Assembly: GCA_035041965.1 (NCBI GenBank)
Contig: JAPYMA010003045.1
Coordinates: 1-64,000, forward strand
DNA length: 64,000 bases
Direction of reading: 5' to 3'
Origin: Anisakis pegreffii
Lineage: Eukaryota; Nematoda; Chromadorea; Rhabditida; Anisakidae
Part shown: positions 12,511 to 24,685 of the stretch, piece by piece
Numbering within the stretch: the stretch's first letter is position 1
Layout: every line of letters begins with the position of its first letter
Made by a program: the position numbers and the translations under genes
The notes under the pieces: model-generated
What the model was told of the DNA's origin: nothing
Database searches by the model: none
The model's input: the letters and a program-made list of their open reading frames with translations, nothing else

Positions 12511-14956
12511 AATTCCATCTTAATTGAATTAGGAAACAAATTTTGTAGTTTCTGAAATTGTTTCCAACCCTCTTACATCAGACGTTCAGTACTACGATGT
12601 CTGTAATTATGTTGTGTTTTCTTTGACTGTGATATTAGCATCTCGCATTAATAGTTGTTTACGTAATATGAATAAGTTGTCATCTCACGCGGCAATAGCT
12701 TCATTTTCGTATTCATAATAGTCGCTCTCAGTCGAATGGATCTTTCTCTCTTAACATCAATAACCATCTGTTCGCGCATTTGATTACTTATAAAGTAGTG
12801 GTTCGAGCACCCATGTTGGCCTGCAACTCATCAATAGCCAGTCCGAACAACGCCAATGCAGCTCGGCAGAATCAGCCAACATCAGATTTCTCTACTCTAA
12901 CCCAAATTACCGATCACTTTCGTTTCTGTGGCCCCTAAAGAAGAGCTTTTACTTCTTGATTCCTAACTGGTCAAGTTATGTGAATGTTCCGCTTGTCGGC
13001 GGTGTATAGGACAGACAATGAGTAACATCGCTTAAGTGAACCTGCCAGTGATTGGACTTATGAATAATTGTGTTTGTCGTAAGTGAACGTGGTTATTCCG
13101 GAAAAAAGTAAATTCGTTGAACCTTCCGTTCGTTTTGGCATTGTTTTACTCGATTATCCTCCTGCTTTCTTGTAGTTTTTTCGTGTTTTCGTGCTTCTCT
13201 TAGTGGATTCATGCTTTCCTTGTCCTATGGCTTTGCACGATACAACAAACACACTCTATTGACTAGTACTCATATTTAATCGCCCCATCCCGTGGAATTA
13301 TTTTGCCATCCTATTCTGCACGTAGAGTTACTCTGCATAACACATGTTCGTATCAGGTCTCAAGTGAGCTCATAGTCACTTATCTGACCCCATCGAATGG
13401 TTTTACAAGCAGCTCATTCATTATCCTATATAATTGTATGTGATACATTCATAATGCGTGTGGATAATAAAATAATGGGAATAATAAATTTCTTCCACAA
13501 TTCAACAAATTTATTACATTTTTGGAAACTAGCAAATCTCGACTATAAGATGATATGCATCTTTCTTCCTAATTTTTTCTCTCAGGACAGAGAATTTTGA
13601 TTACTCCGGTATCCATACCAATTGTGACTATTTAACATCACCACTGATCAAGTGGCATAATTGTCGTAACCCAACAGTTGGCGTCAAAGTTTAATACAGA
13701 TTCCTGAGTTAGGTCGATAATCAGCGACGGTTTTGCGGTGGTCCCCGACGGTCGGTGAATACCGAGTTGCGGTGATTACCGGCCCGTCGGTGACCACCGA
13801 CCGCAACCGACAGAGCGTGCTGGGTTGGTGGCGGTGGCAAACCGCCGGGCAGTTACAACCGATCGGCAACCGACACTATTCCTGAGGTAATAAATCTCGG
13901 CTACAAGATGGTACATCTCATGGTTGTGAATTTTCCTTGAGTTCCAATTTTAAATGTTTCAAAGTTTTGTACTTTAAGCGAAATGGAAAATGTCGAAAAT
14001 ACATTTACTACAGTTCAATGTATAAACGTCAAGTAATGTTGTATCTCAGGTTGGTAAGATCACAATGGTATTCCGTCCGTGCGGACATTTCTTGCTGTAC
14101 TCTAACTAAGCATCATGTTCAACTGCGAATGTAAAGGAAATGCCGTTTTGATTCTGCCAACCTAAAATACGAAATTACCAAACTTTGTTTCATTCTCCTG
14201 GATCTGCACTAATAAACGATACATAAACTGCCTGAATTTATTCACACCTAATGAGTAACAAATTCACATTGCTGAATACCTGTCTATTAAAAATGAGAAT
14301 TCCATTGTTTGGCGAACTGTCATTCTGTTCTTACTTGGCGAACTGTCAGCTTACCCTCCACTGTTCATTCAATTGCGAATGTGAGCGAACGAAATGCTGT
14401 TCTTATTTTACCGACTGAAAATGCAAAGTACTTCTGTAGTCATAATGATAAATCATAATCTTTATAGTCATAGTAATAAATCCTTGAGGTTTCATCTGTG
14501 GATTGTGTTTGATGCGGTAATGTTGATCTGGGGATGTCAGTGAAGTCTTCTCACAATATGTGCCTCATGATTTCCGTTCAATCCGTTCCTCTGTGACTGT
14601 TGTTGATACGGTGTATTCATTTATTGTTGTTACGTTCAGATTTATCTGTTTATGGGAAACCGTTATCCGTGAATAAATGAATAAATATTCACTTGATGAA
14701 TACACCCAAAAGTTTAGATGGGGGCAAGTAACTAAGGCTCATATAAATGTTACCGAGAGAACTCGTTCCTGTTCACGAGGTCATAGCTTTGGGGGATCTG
14801 TTTAAACTAAAATTACGTGGCGACATATTTTTCTTACCATATCCTCTATTTTGTCACCATACTTTATATGCTCTAGCACATATCATTAATCAGCTTACTA
14901 CATATCGACGCGTCGAATGATAAGCTGATGGAAAGAATAAGTCCTGTTCCTTTATG
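12511..14956. other. Intergenic region between RNF181 and eIF4E2
   Basis: About 2.4 kb without a convincing exon. It includes a GC-rich patch near 13690-13885, listed separately. It also holds two related segments, near 13540 and 13895, that both read like AAATCTCG-CTA-AAGATG, so the GC-rich patch sits between short direct repeats. The rest is AT-rich and featureless to me. Confidence 0.5.
13690..13885. repeat. GC-rich patch of inverted CGACGGT/ACCGTCG-type motifs
   Basis: In an AT-rich setting this segment of about 200 bp is strongly GC-rich. It repeats GTCGGT and ACCGAC in both orientations, for example GGTCGGTGAATACCG and CGTCGGTGACCACCGACC, so the strand can fold on itself. The motif ATTCCTGAG occurs at both ends (near 13703 and 13879). 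It could be a small fold-back element or a diverged inverted repeat. No coding frame is persuasive. Confidence 0.55.
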
Positions 14957-14964
14957 CATTTCAG
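14957..14964 (+). promoter_or_regulatory. Probable trans-splice acceptor of eIF4E2
   Basis: A CATTTCAG acceptor ends 27 bases upstream of the ATG at 14992 and is not preceded by an exon in phase. A second, weaker AG lies closer to the ATG. The role as spliced-leader acceptor is inferred from consensus and position. Confidence 0.45.
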
Positions 14965-14991
14965 ACTGTATTTAATCAGAAATTTGCAAAT

Positions 14992-16919
14992 ATGACCGAT
15001 GTTTTGAGTGCCGTTCATGAAAGCGACATGGAAACGAAAGATGAAAGGCAACAGTTTGTTGTAAGTTGTTGTGGCAATTTTCTGACTAAAATCAGTAATT
15101 CGAGTTTTTTACTTGTGAAATTTATTCTAGCATATGAGATGGCAGTGTATTTAGGTTGAGAGCTTTAATTAGTGTAATCATGGGGACTGTTGAATTGACG
15201 ATGCCAGGACACCGGGCCTGGGCAAAGATTCACTCGACCCACGCAGATTTTTAACCCAGCCCGACAAATGTTGGCGGCGTCGAGCAATTCTTGGTCAGGC
15301 CCGCTGACCCAGGATCGGCAATTCCGCACTCCCGATATTATGCACTATAAAACAACATCATTTTTGATGTCATTAGGATTTAATATAAATCATCTCGTAG
15401 TTGATTCGCTAAATTTTTTTTGGCCTTCGCAGCCTTTTTCGATTTCTTAGAGTTGATAAGCTTTCATCAATCCATTTGTCAGTATGCAAGATTCATCATA
15501 TTGAATTTAGAGTTCGTTGCCGTGTCGTAGCGATGAGCATCCATTAGAATTCACTTATGTATTCTCGTATTTTGTGAGACCTCAAGGTAAATTTGACCCG
15601 GAAGAATATGCTGCATATGTCCAGCCTGTTGCTTCCTTCAATTCAGTTGAACAGTTCTGGAACACCTATCGACATATTAAGCGTCCTTCTGGTATTATTA
15701 TTATTGTTATTAGTAGTAGTACTTTTTCTTTTCTTAAAATTTACGGACCTTTTTACTCACTTTTATCAGCGCAAGAGTTAACTAACTCAGCTGATTGATT
15801 ACTTTCTGAATGATCTGTGTCACAATATATCACAAGCTGATTCGATGAAAATGCTCAGATCGAATTCATTAAAGATGGGATGGTAAATTACTGACGGTAT
15901 GTAATTTAATATTTCATCTTGTAGATATTACAGACAAAGTTGACTTTCATATGTTCAAACAAGGAATCAAGCCTGTTTGGGAGGACGCGGCTAATCGGAA
16001 GGTTTGTCTTCGTCTTATCATTTTCACTGCCTCATCTTATTCTGCTTGTCCATACGAAGCATCTGCGCTTTCCAAAGCGTTCATTTCGGTTGAATGAATT
16101 TGTTCGACGAAATAGCGTACCCGAAAATGTAACGGAAGATGCTCCCCTCAGTACAAGTTTCGACCAAGAATATAATTGTGTTGATGTTGTTTCCAACGAG
16201 CACAATGAATATGACTGTTCTTTGAAGGGTGGGAAATGGATTCTACGACTACGGAAAGGACTTTCGTCGAGGATTTGGGAGAATCTTTTGTTGGCGATGA
16301 TAGGTGAACAGTTTTTGGTTGGTGAAGAGATATGTGGCGCGGTTTGTTCGATTCGGAATCAGGTTTTGATTGATGTTTGATGGTTATGCGTTAGGTTTAA
16401 CATCCTTCACTAATTCATGCATTCGTCTGTTTCAGTACCACTCATCATTAGGTGATTCGGAAATGTATTTGAATTCATCGAATGTGTTTTAGTTGGTGTT
16501 CTGATCGTAATTGAATCTAACCGTCGCAATAGTCGTATCAATAATTGAATAACTGAAGTGACGCGTAACCTGAATTGAATTGAATAAAATTAAGGAGGAC
16601 ATAGTGTCACTGTGGAATCGAACCGCTGATAATGTGGGTACAACGAATCGCATTCGCGATACACTGAGAAGAGTATTGAATCTGCCTGTTAACGCCATCT
16701 TAGAATATAAACGTCACGACGACTGTCTCAAGTCTGTTTCGATTTCCCCTCTTTTTGCTTAATCATACTTTTTTTTCTTCTGAGTTATTTGTTTATTTAC
16801 TAATTCGATTGTTCGATTATTATTAGTTCAGTGCCATCAAATCTCCCGTTCTTATCAGGGTCTGTGAGTTGGCACTAGGATTACCAAAACGATGTGATTA
16901 CTTAGATGGTGACGTTTAG
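14992..16919 (+). CDS. EIF4E2: 4EHP / eIF4E2 cap-binding translational repressor
   Basis: Six exons (14992-15060, 15511-15691, 15925-16001, 16228-16362, 16595-16731, 16832-16919) join in phase to give 228 residues. The protein belongs to the class II eIF4E proteins (4EHP; IFE-4 type in worms), which bind the m7G cap but do not recruit eIF4G well, and so repress selected mRNAs. The sequence shows SVEQFW with the dorsal-surface tryptophan W73, FHMFKQGIKPVWED with cap-stacking W102, GGKWILRLRKG, GEQFLVGEEICGAV and RIRDTLRRVLNLP, all close to human eIF4E2. Y43 aligns with the tyrosine that replaces the first cap-binding tryptophan in 4EHP; the neighbouring residue is serine where human has tryptophan. 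The last 30 codons diverge from the human tail and are the least certain part. Confidence 0.95.
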
Positions 16920-17081
16920 CCCGTGAATTGGAAGGAGTTGTTAACGGGTGGTAGATCCATTCCTGATATGGATATGCACAGCTCTGTTTCGAAAGAATGA
17001 TAGTCTGTAAATTTTGTGATCCGTGTGGTTTATTAAAATTCCCTACAATTCGAATATTCTTCCCATTTGTGGTGGTATTTT

Positions 17082-17087
17082 AATAAA
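17082..17087 (+). terminator. Poly(A) signal of eIF4E2
   Basis: AATAAA lies about 165 bp after the eIF4E2 stop on the same strand. It is the first canonical hexamer I find there. Confidence 0.5.
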
Positions 17088-20000
17088 GTCCTATTGCAGG
17101 GATCAAAGCAGTTATCGACACACGAATATTTTGGATATGATAAGAAGATAATGCATATTCGATGGTGACCAGTTATAATGATGTTGATTGATGATGATTG
17201 ATCATTCATATTGCATTCGTTATGATTATTATTACGTTTTCATATGTCTGTAATACTAATCTCATACTGAAAATTACGTGACAATCACATTAAACTTTTG
17301 AACCATTCTTTCAATTTGCTTCCAGCTATTTGGTATCTTATTGCCATTATTGTTTACCTCATTGAACTTGGTTTTCATTTTGTTTCGTTACTTTCCGTGA
17401 AATTGTTCGTACTTTTGTCAGTGGTTAGTAAATGGTTTGAATCTTTCACACATTGCACTGTCGAGCTTCTTACGCAGAATTTCGATGAATTGAACTGAAA
17501 ACAGTTGGAAGAATAAAAATTTGAAGTGGATTCTTAAGAACACATGAAATTTCATCAAAATTCGAATTGAATAGAGATTGCTGATTCATTTTTGTATTTT
17601 TTTTTGTAATACAAAGCGAGCATGTTCAGCTTATGTTAGCGTTACATGTGCCAGTTCGTACGGTGCATTTTTGTTTGGAATAGAGTGTTTAGAATTTTGT
17701 AAATAATGAGATTGAAACAAATCGGCAGTCCATTGAAAATACGAATATTCTTATCTCGAACTTCATCGAAGTAATATCAAAAATTTTCTAAAAAATGTGT
17801 CAACTTTTGGAGTTCAGTTGGGAAAAAGATTGGGATCAGATTATTTTTTGTTTCCTTCGAAAGGCCGATTAGTACACCACTGCATTCGTTAACAGAGAGC
17901 GAGAGTTATCCCACTGTCTTTCTGTTTCGGTGAATTTGACTGAATAATTGTCTCTGAATAACAGATGGACGATGTGATAACTTATCACCTATCGTTATCC
18001 ATTCGAAACGTAATAACCCAGTTCATCGTTGTGGGGCAGTGTTTTGATTGTTATCTGCGACTTTTTTGAATATCTGATAGTGAGTTTGTGTCAGAGTTTA
18101 TTTCATTGTCTCGCTTATTTTATGATTTCATCTTTGGGAATTTCATCGCAAAATTTGAATACTTCAAGAACGTTTATTTTAATGCACTGAAAATGTTTTC
18201 AAATTGTGTTCCACAAATTTATTTTCTCATCTTTTGGATTTTTGATTATCCGCTTGTTTGCATAGCGTGACTTTCATGTGCACTTGGCATCTGGTTGTGA
18301 ATTACACGTATTTGTACTTTCATGTGCAGTTGGCATCTGGTTGTGAATTACATGTATTTGTACTTTCATAAAATAAGCAAGCACAATTTTATAATGATCG
18401 GATTTTATTATTTGGCATCGTATGGCCCGCGTACGAATGATTATTTCCTTCGTTGTGATCGCTTTACGATGCGACTTCCAATCCAAAGCATACGTGTTTC
18501 GTGCTTGCACACTAGTCGTTCACAATTAGTTTTTCTTTTAGATTCTTACAGTTAGTCAAGTTCAAGCAGACAATACTCTTATTCTATGTTAAGAAGAATA
18601 ACAGTATATGGTTTAAATTCGATAAGAGGACAATTATGAAGTTTTTCGGGCGTTTTGCGCTTGCCTAATCCTAACTATGGGATGACGCATAAGATTGTCC
18701 CTTTTTGAGTGGCCATCCAAAAATTCAGGGGTGGGAGGAAGAACGTTCATCGAAAATCGATGGAGTCACCAAAGAAGTAGTCATCCAAAACTTCGGTGGC
18801 CACCTTTGAAACCGAGCGACGCTTGAAGTTCGCCTTTTCAGTGGTCACTGAAAAAATCTGTCGGCTCGTGACTCTAATCTTGACACATTAAATTAATAAG
18901 AATTCGGATCTATTGGAATTGGTGTTGATGTCAATAAATACTTGTTGATGTTCAGGCATTGTGGTGATGTATGCGGGATTGAGTGTCTCATAACACCGCA
19001 TTAGTAAACTTTCCAGTGTGCTGGGTGTTTATATTGCACGCGATGTCCGCTTTCAGATAATCCTATGTTTTCCATTTGACGTATTATTTCGAGGTTCCTT
19101 GCTGAAAGAAAAAAAAACAGATCACTTGTGTGGCATTAGTGGTGGTAATCGGAGCGGGATGTCCGGCACATCACATTCAGGTCTAGACTTAGGCTGACAC
19201 TCATACCTGATAGCCATTTGTTTCTTTAATAGATCCCTCAAGCCAGTTGTAAGCCTTAGACTAATAGACTAATCTCCAATGTGATGCACCGCCATGCTCT
19301 GCTCTGATTATCGCCATTTTAAGCGACAGACAAATATTGAAGTGAGTATTGTTTGAAATACTTTTTGAATACTTTTTGAAATACTTTATTTTTGCGATGC
19401 GCAGTCGGCAACAGCATCGCAGCGATCTAGGGATGTGAAACACCACCACCACGTTGTGAGCGATTGACGTGAAGAATGCTTGTGTGACGTTGCTGTGTAC
19501 GGTGGGCATGCGGCCTATTATGCGATTTACATATGCGGTTAAGCTGCATGTTTATCTTTTGCTTTTCCGATCCCTTCATGGTAGCATTTTAGCTTCCGGT
19601 ATGTTCTCGCATCTCCCATCATCAGTCGTATCATCTTCATCTGACCGTGGAATGCCGCTGATTAGATTCCAATTGCATGCGATTTTGTATGCGGTAGATT
19701 CGTCTGAAACTTGAGTGCTGTATTGAATAAGTGATAGCTTAAATTTCAGCCATCTTGAGCATTTGAGTATTAACAGTGAGCAGTTAATGAGCCACTCTGG
19801 CAACAATAATCATTCATGAGTATCATGTAGTTTCTTATAGTTAGAGACAGTCGTGGTATCCTATGCCAGGCATCCGTGAAGCGCAACGAATTTACCTTGT
19901 GCCGCCTATGTTCTTGAAGAATAAATTCGTTTGTTTGATTGTGGGGCGGAGGAGAAGAAGCCATTTCCAGCAAAGTGGGTTGGTGTGATTGTGTGGATTC

Positions 20001-20257
20001 ATTAATCTGTGTGCGTTTACGTTAATTAATTCGAAGACGAATTATTGTATGAGTTAATTCGCAATCAAAATTAAGTATGCTTATAAATGTATTTAAATGT
20101 TTTAAATGAACGTTTATTTGTCGAACGGTGCGTTTGCGTGTGCATGATGACGTGTGAAAGGCAAACAACGACGGGAACGTAATAATGTAAATAATGCACA
20201 TGCAACGCATTTTGCCGTTAAATTCAGCATAAACATCAAACAAATAGAGATTATTGT
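17088..20257. other. Intergenic region between eIF4E2 and TM9SF1
   Basis: About 3.2 kb with no exon that I can support. It contains a two-copy 46-bp tandem repeat at 18271-18362, listed separately. A segment at about 18690-18880 repeats GTGGCCATCCAAAA / TAGTCATCCAAAAC-like words. The open frames near 18274-18555 are artefacts of the tandem repeat. Confidence 0.5.
18271..18362. repeat. 46-bp tandem repeat, two units
   Basis: Units 18271-18316 and 18317-18362 both begin CTTTCATGTGCA and contain TTGGCATCTGGTTGTGAATT. They differ at only two positions. A third copy starts at 18363 but breaks off after eight bases. Confidence 0.9.
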
Positions 20258-20264
20258 GTTTCAG
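20258..20264 (+). promoter_or_regulatory. Probable trans-splice acceptor of TM9SF1
   Basis: A GTTTCAG acceptor ends 30 bases before the ATG at 20295, with no coding exon upstream. It fits a nematode spliced-leader acceptor. This is an inference from consensus and position. Confidence 0.5.
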
Positions 20265-20294
20265 TTCTCTTCATTCCGCGAATATCTCTCCGAG

Positions 20295-23200
20295 ATGAAG
20301 GTTGTGTTCGGATCAGTGCCTTATTTGTTGGTGATGAGCATTTTTTTGTTTACTGTTCAGTGTGTGCAAGCTGCTAACTATCAAGCTGGCAGTCAGGTAA
20401 ATAGATGTTTGATGGTTGAGTGGTGATAGTATTGTTAGTAACAATATAAACACTAGTAATGAATTGAAGAAGATTAGTAATAATAATGACAATAAACTTT
20501 CATTATAATTTCTCCTAATAATGTTGTTGTTATTTTCGGCGGTATGGATGCATATCAAAGTTGTTTGTTGAGTTAGTGGTAAGTTCAATTGTTTATCATA
20601 TCAATTGATAGTTACAAACAGAAGTACGTTGCAGATTCCTGTTTACGTGAACAAAATTGGTCCATATGACAACACACACGAAACGTATCATTTCTATAAA
20701 TTGCCAATTTGCCGTCCCTCTAAGGTTAATATTTTCTTTGAAGCATTCATTTACTCATTCTGCGTTGAGTGCAGTTTAATCATGACTTTCAATTATTTCA
20801 TTTGCGTCATATTTTGAGAGTATTCATTTGGATGTGAATATGTGTATTAAGTAGTATGTTGTAGCGTTGAATGAATATTTTCAGATGGTATTCAAAAGTT
20901 TATCATTAGGACAAGTACTTGAAGGCGACCGTATTGCTGAATCAAATTTCAAGTTTAAATTCGCAGAAAACCGAACCTATGAGTCGTTGTGTGGCAAGAA
21001 TCACATCACAGAGGATGACTTCAATATTCTGAAAAGGGCGATTGAGGATGAATTCTATTTTGAACTTATTGTCGGTTCGTTTCAACATACAACCAAGTTG
21101 TTTATTTATTTATTCGACTATTAATTTGATTTTCTTGGGTATAAACGAGCGTTTGCTCGTTTATTTATTTTCATTTTCGTCGCAACGAAACAAGAGTAGT
21201 ATCGAGCCTATGTCTTCATTATGCTCATTTCATTGCATTTTTAAGCTGAAGTTTTTTTTTTCAGTTTGATAACAAATCATTTAGGATTCATGAGTTCAAG
21301 ATGTGACAGCGGAAGGGTTGCTTAGTTGAAAGTTTTATCGTTACTTAAATAAAGTGGTTTATTTGAAGACGATATTCGTGTTCGATCGTTTGTTGGCGCT
21401 GTTGAAGAGCAGAACACATTTCCACACACCCACAAACTGTATCTCTTCAATCATTTCGTATTCGATATCAAATATAATCCCGATATCGGAGAGGTATGTC
21501 TTGTTTTGTTCAGTTACGTTGAAAATGGCTAATCGTTCTGATCAAATTCCGTATGCCTAAACATCAAAAGACTACTTCTTTTGGTTTTGTATAGTATAAA
21601 ATTTCGATTTTATTGATAAATTAAGATGAGTTGAATCAACCAGTGAATAGCTGTGATAGCAGTTGCATTCAAGTGCAGCAGTAAATGTTGTTATGCAGAA
21701 TGTCGTTACGTGGAAGGAATCAAATCAATTTCAGAGTAATAATTCAGTTGCAATGTCTCTTTGATGTGTATCCAGTACAATGAATGAATTTGCAGATAAT
21801 CACAGTGAGGTTAAAATCAGACTTGAATTCAGCCAGAGAAATATCGACAGTACAACGCGATCAAATGGAATGGTTTTACAGTGTTCGTTGGACTAAGACT
21901 AAGTATGGTATTTCTAGATTTTCTGGTGACGTCTCAACGTTTTTGGTAGTGATAAACAAATTGAATTTAATACATTGCATTATATCTCATACGTGACGCT
22001 ATTTTATTACGTTGTGATCATATTCATTTATCATAATATATAATATTGTAATCACAGCTATGGCGGTAGTCTCTGTTGACTTTATGTAGCAATTCTCTAT
22101 ATTGTTCGATTGCGATGAAAATTTTTAAAGAGAAACCAAACGTGAAGACGATACGATGGCATTCTTCAATCCGCGAAGCGCGAAAATTCAGTGGATGTCT
22201 ATATTAAATTCAATACTTTTAGTCGTTTTACTTATCGTATTTGTGTCATTCATTTTGCTGTCTGTTGTGAGTTTTTTTTAAAGATTTTTTCCGTTTTATA
22301 AGAAAATTTAAAATGCTTTATGAATGTGATGAAAAATCGTTTTCGTGAAACGGAAACGAATCAGTCTGATTAATTGCAAAAATGATTTTAAATTTGAAAT
22401 GTTAAATTGAGAAATTGAAGGATATGTGGACGTTTGCGAGAAATTATGATTTGAAACGGTAAAAATGAGTCAATTGAAGGTGAAACGTGACTTGAATCGC
22501 TACAATCAAGTGGATAATGATGGAGATGACGATTTATTCATGGAGAATGGATGGAAAACGATATCAACCGATGTTTTCAGAGTGCCAAAAAATGCGCATA
22601 TTATTGCAGCCATATTGGGTACGTTCCATTCTTATTCTAATAATTTGAATCGATCGTTCTGAGATTTGAATGACGTTGTTGTTTGATGAGGTCAGCTTAC
22701 CGAATGGCGGAATGAATACAATTTGATTTAATTTGTTGTTGTTTTTCGTTTAGGTGTTGGATCGCAATTCATTTTCTTGATATTCATAATACTGGTAATT
22801 GGCTCGACGAATATCGTGAATGTACATCGACACGGTGTTTTGAGTGCATTTGCAGTTGTCCTTTATGCATTCACTTGTGGTAGTTTCTTTAGCTGGCTTG
22901 TTTTCTAAAGAGAAGACTTTTATTGTGATGATAAGACATGTCGGGTGATATGCCCGATTCTGCTCTCACCCGTGAATAGTTTTTTTCTCACTTGGCAATT
23001 TCTTATCTATTTTTCAGTCACGGGTACTTACAATCATTGCATTGTTTCTGAGTAAACACTAATCTATCATCTTTTGCCCATTTGCGGTTGAACAAATTCT
23101 TTCATTTCATTTACATTTGTAGATAGTTTCTAAGGCTCTTTTTGATCCAGTTATGTGATTATGTGAATTAGAAAAACATTTTTGTCGCTTCTGATGTGCA

Positions 23201-24685
23201 TATTCGCTCATTTCAAGGTATATCCGGCTTTGTATCAGCACGTAAATATTTTCATTTTGGTGGCACTGAATGGATTAAGAATGCAAATTTAACAACGGGA
23301 CTGTTCACAGTACCGATGTTTTTGGTATGGTCACTGAATAACACTATATCATGGTTATATAGTTCCACTCAAGCATTACCCTACACGACGATTATCGCCC
23401 TTGCGCTATTATGGCTCTGTATCGGGTATCCACTCACCGTGGTCGGTGCTGCAATCGGCAAGAATATAACTAACAGGTGAGTTATTTTTTTGAAGTTTTG
23501 TTTACGCGTTCCATTCATTTTTAGATTTGTTTTGTGTTGTGTTGTGTTGTGTCATGTGCTCGCGTTAGATTGTCATCAGCGCAGTGTTGTGATCGGCTTT
23601 TTGCGTACAAGTGATAGTCAGGTCGCGGTTTTGATTAATTTTATGAAGCATTGCCGAGCTCCGCTAATCTTGATTTCAGTCCTTCGCAATGAATTAGTTC
23701 TCGCCTTTCCTCTATTTCAGTTATTCAGCTCCTTGTCGGACCAGAAACGTTCCTCGCCAACTTCCCGTCCTACCGTGGTACCATTCAACGCTGTGCTTCG
23801 CCTTCATCGGAGGTTTTTTGCCTTTCAGGTGATCCATTTTCTTCTATTTGGATTTATTCCAGTGAACTTCCAGACGATTCATAAGTAATTTTCAGTTGTT
23901 TCAATTCTCTCTTTAATGTGCAATCTTCTTGATTTCACAATGAATTGTCCAACAATCCCCTTCATGCATTGGTTTTGGCGTTGCTTTCAGCGATGCGTTA
24001 TTTGCATCATTTGCTGTGTTACAGATTGCTTGAGAAATTGACCAATGATTGCGGTAATATTGGGATAGATATATTTATAATAAGATATAATTGTTATAAT
24101 ATGAACTAGGTTGATACAAAATGAATATTTATCATAATCTTGTGCAATATTTTAGTGCAATCTCTGTCGAACTCTATTATATGTTTTCCTCAGTGTGGGG
24201 TCGTGATGTTTATATATTATTCTATGTGATCCTGATAACGTTTGTGATATTGATTATGGTTGTTTCCACTTCATCAGTTGTATTAACGTATTTTCAACTG
24301 AATGCTGAAGATTATCGCTGGTGGTGGCGATCAATTACCAGCGGAGGGTTAGTGGACAGTTTTCGATTGCGTTCTCGAGTGGTGTTTCCGATTATGATTT
24401 GTTCATTCATTTCATGATATGTGACTTTCGTTTTCTTATTCGTCTTAAATTAAACGTGTTAAATATGTTTTCAATGATTTCAGATCGCTGAGTATTTTTG
24501 TGTTTGCTTATGGAGTATTCTTTTATGCGTATCGTTCCGAAATGTCCGGAATACTACAGACGACACAATTTTTCACTTATTTATTATTGTTATGTTACGT
24601 ATTCTTTTTGATTATGGGCACTGTTTCATTCTTTGCATCGCATGTTTTTGTACGTTTTATCTATTCAAATATCAAAACCGATTGA
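20295..24685 (+). CDS. TM9SF1: Transmembrane 9 superfamily member 1 (nonaspanin)
   Basis: Twelve exons (20295-20396, 20635-20724, 20885-21074, 21369-21493, 21796-21902, 22131-22266, 22480-22618, 22754-22879, 23218-23476, 23721-23828, 24156-24347, 24484-24685) join in phase to 591 residues; human TM9SF1 has 606. Residues 1-26 are a signal peptide ending VQCVQA. A luminal domain follows with [20 protein letters not shown] and [14 protein letters not shown]. Nine membrane segments follow, with family signatures [43 protein letters not shown] and [15 protein letters not shown]. The C-terminus is IKTD, the KxD-type tail known in nonaspanins for COPI binding and Golgi retention. Nonaspanins act in early secretory and endosomal membranes, in membrane-protein sorting. 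The match is closer to TM9SF1 than to TM9SF2-4. Confidence 0.96.

Noticed and set aside
15940..16380. 146-codon + strand frame as a separate gene
   Set aside because: It reads an intron and one exon of eIF4E2 in one frame. Only 16228-16362 is coding, and the spliced product matches the family.
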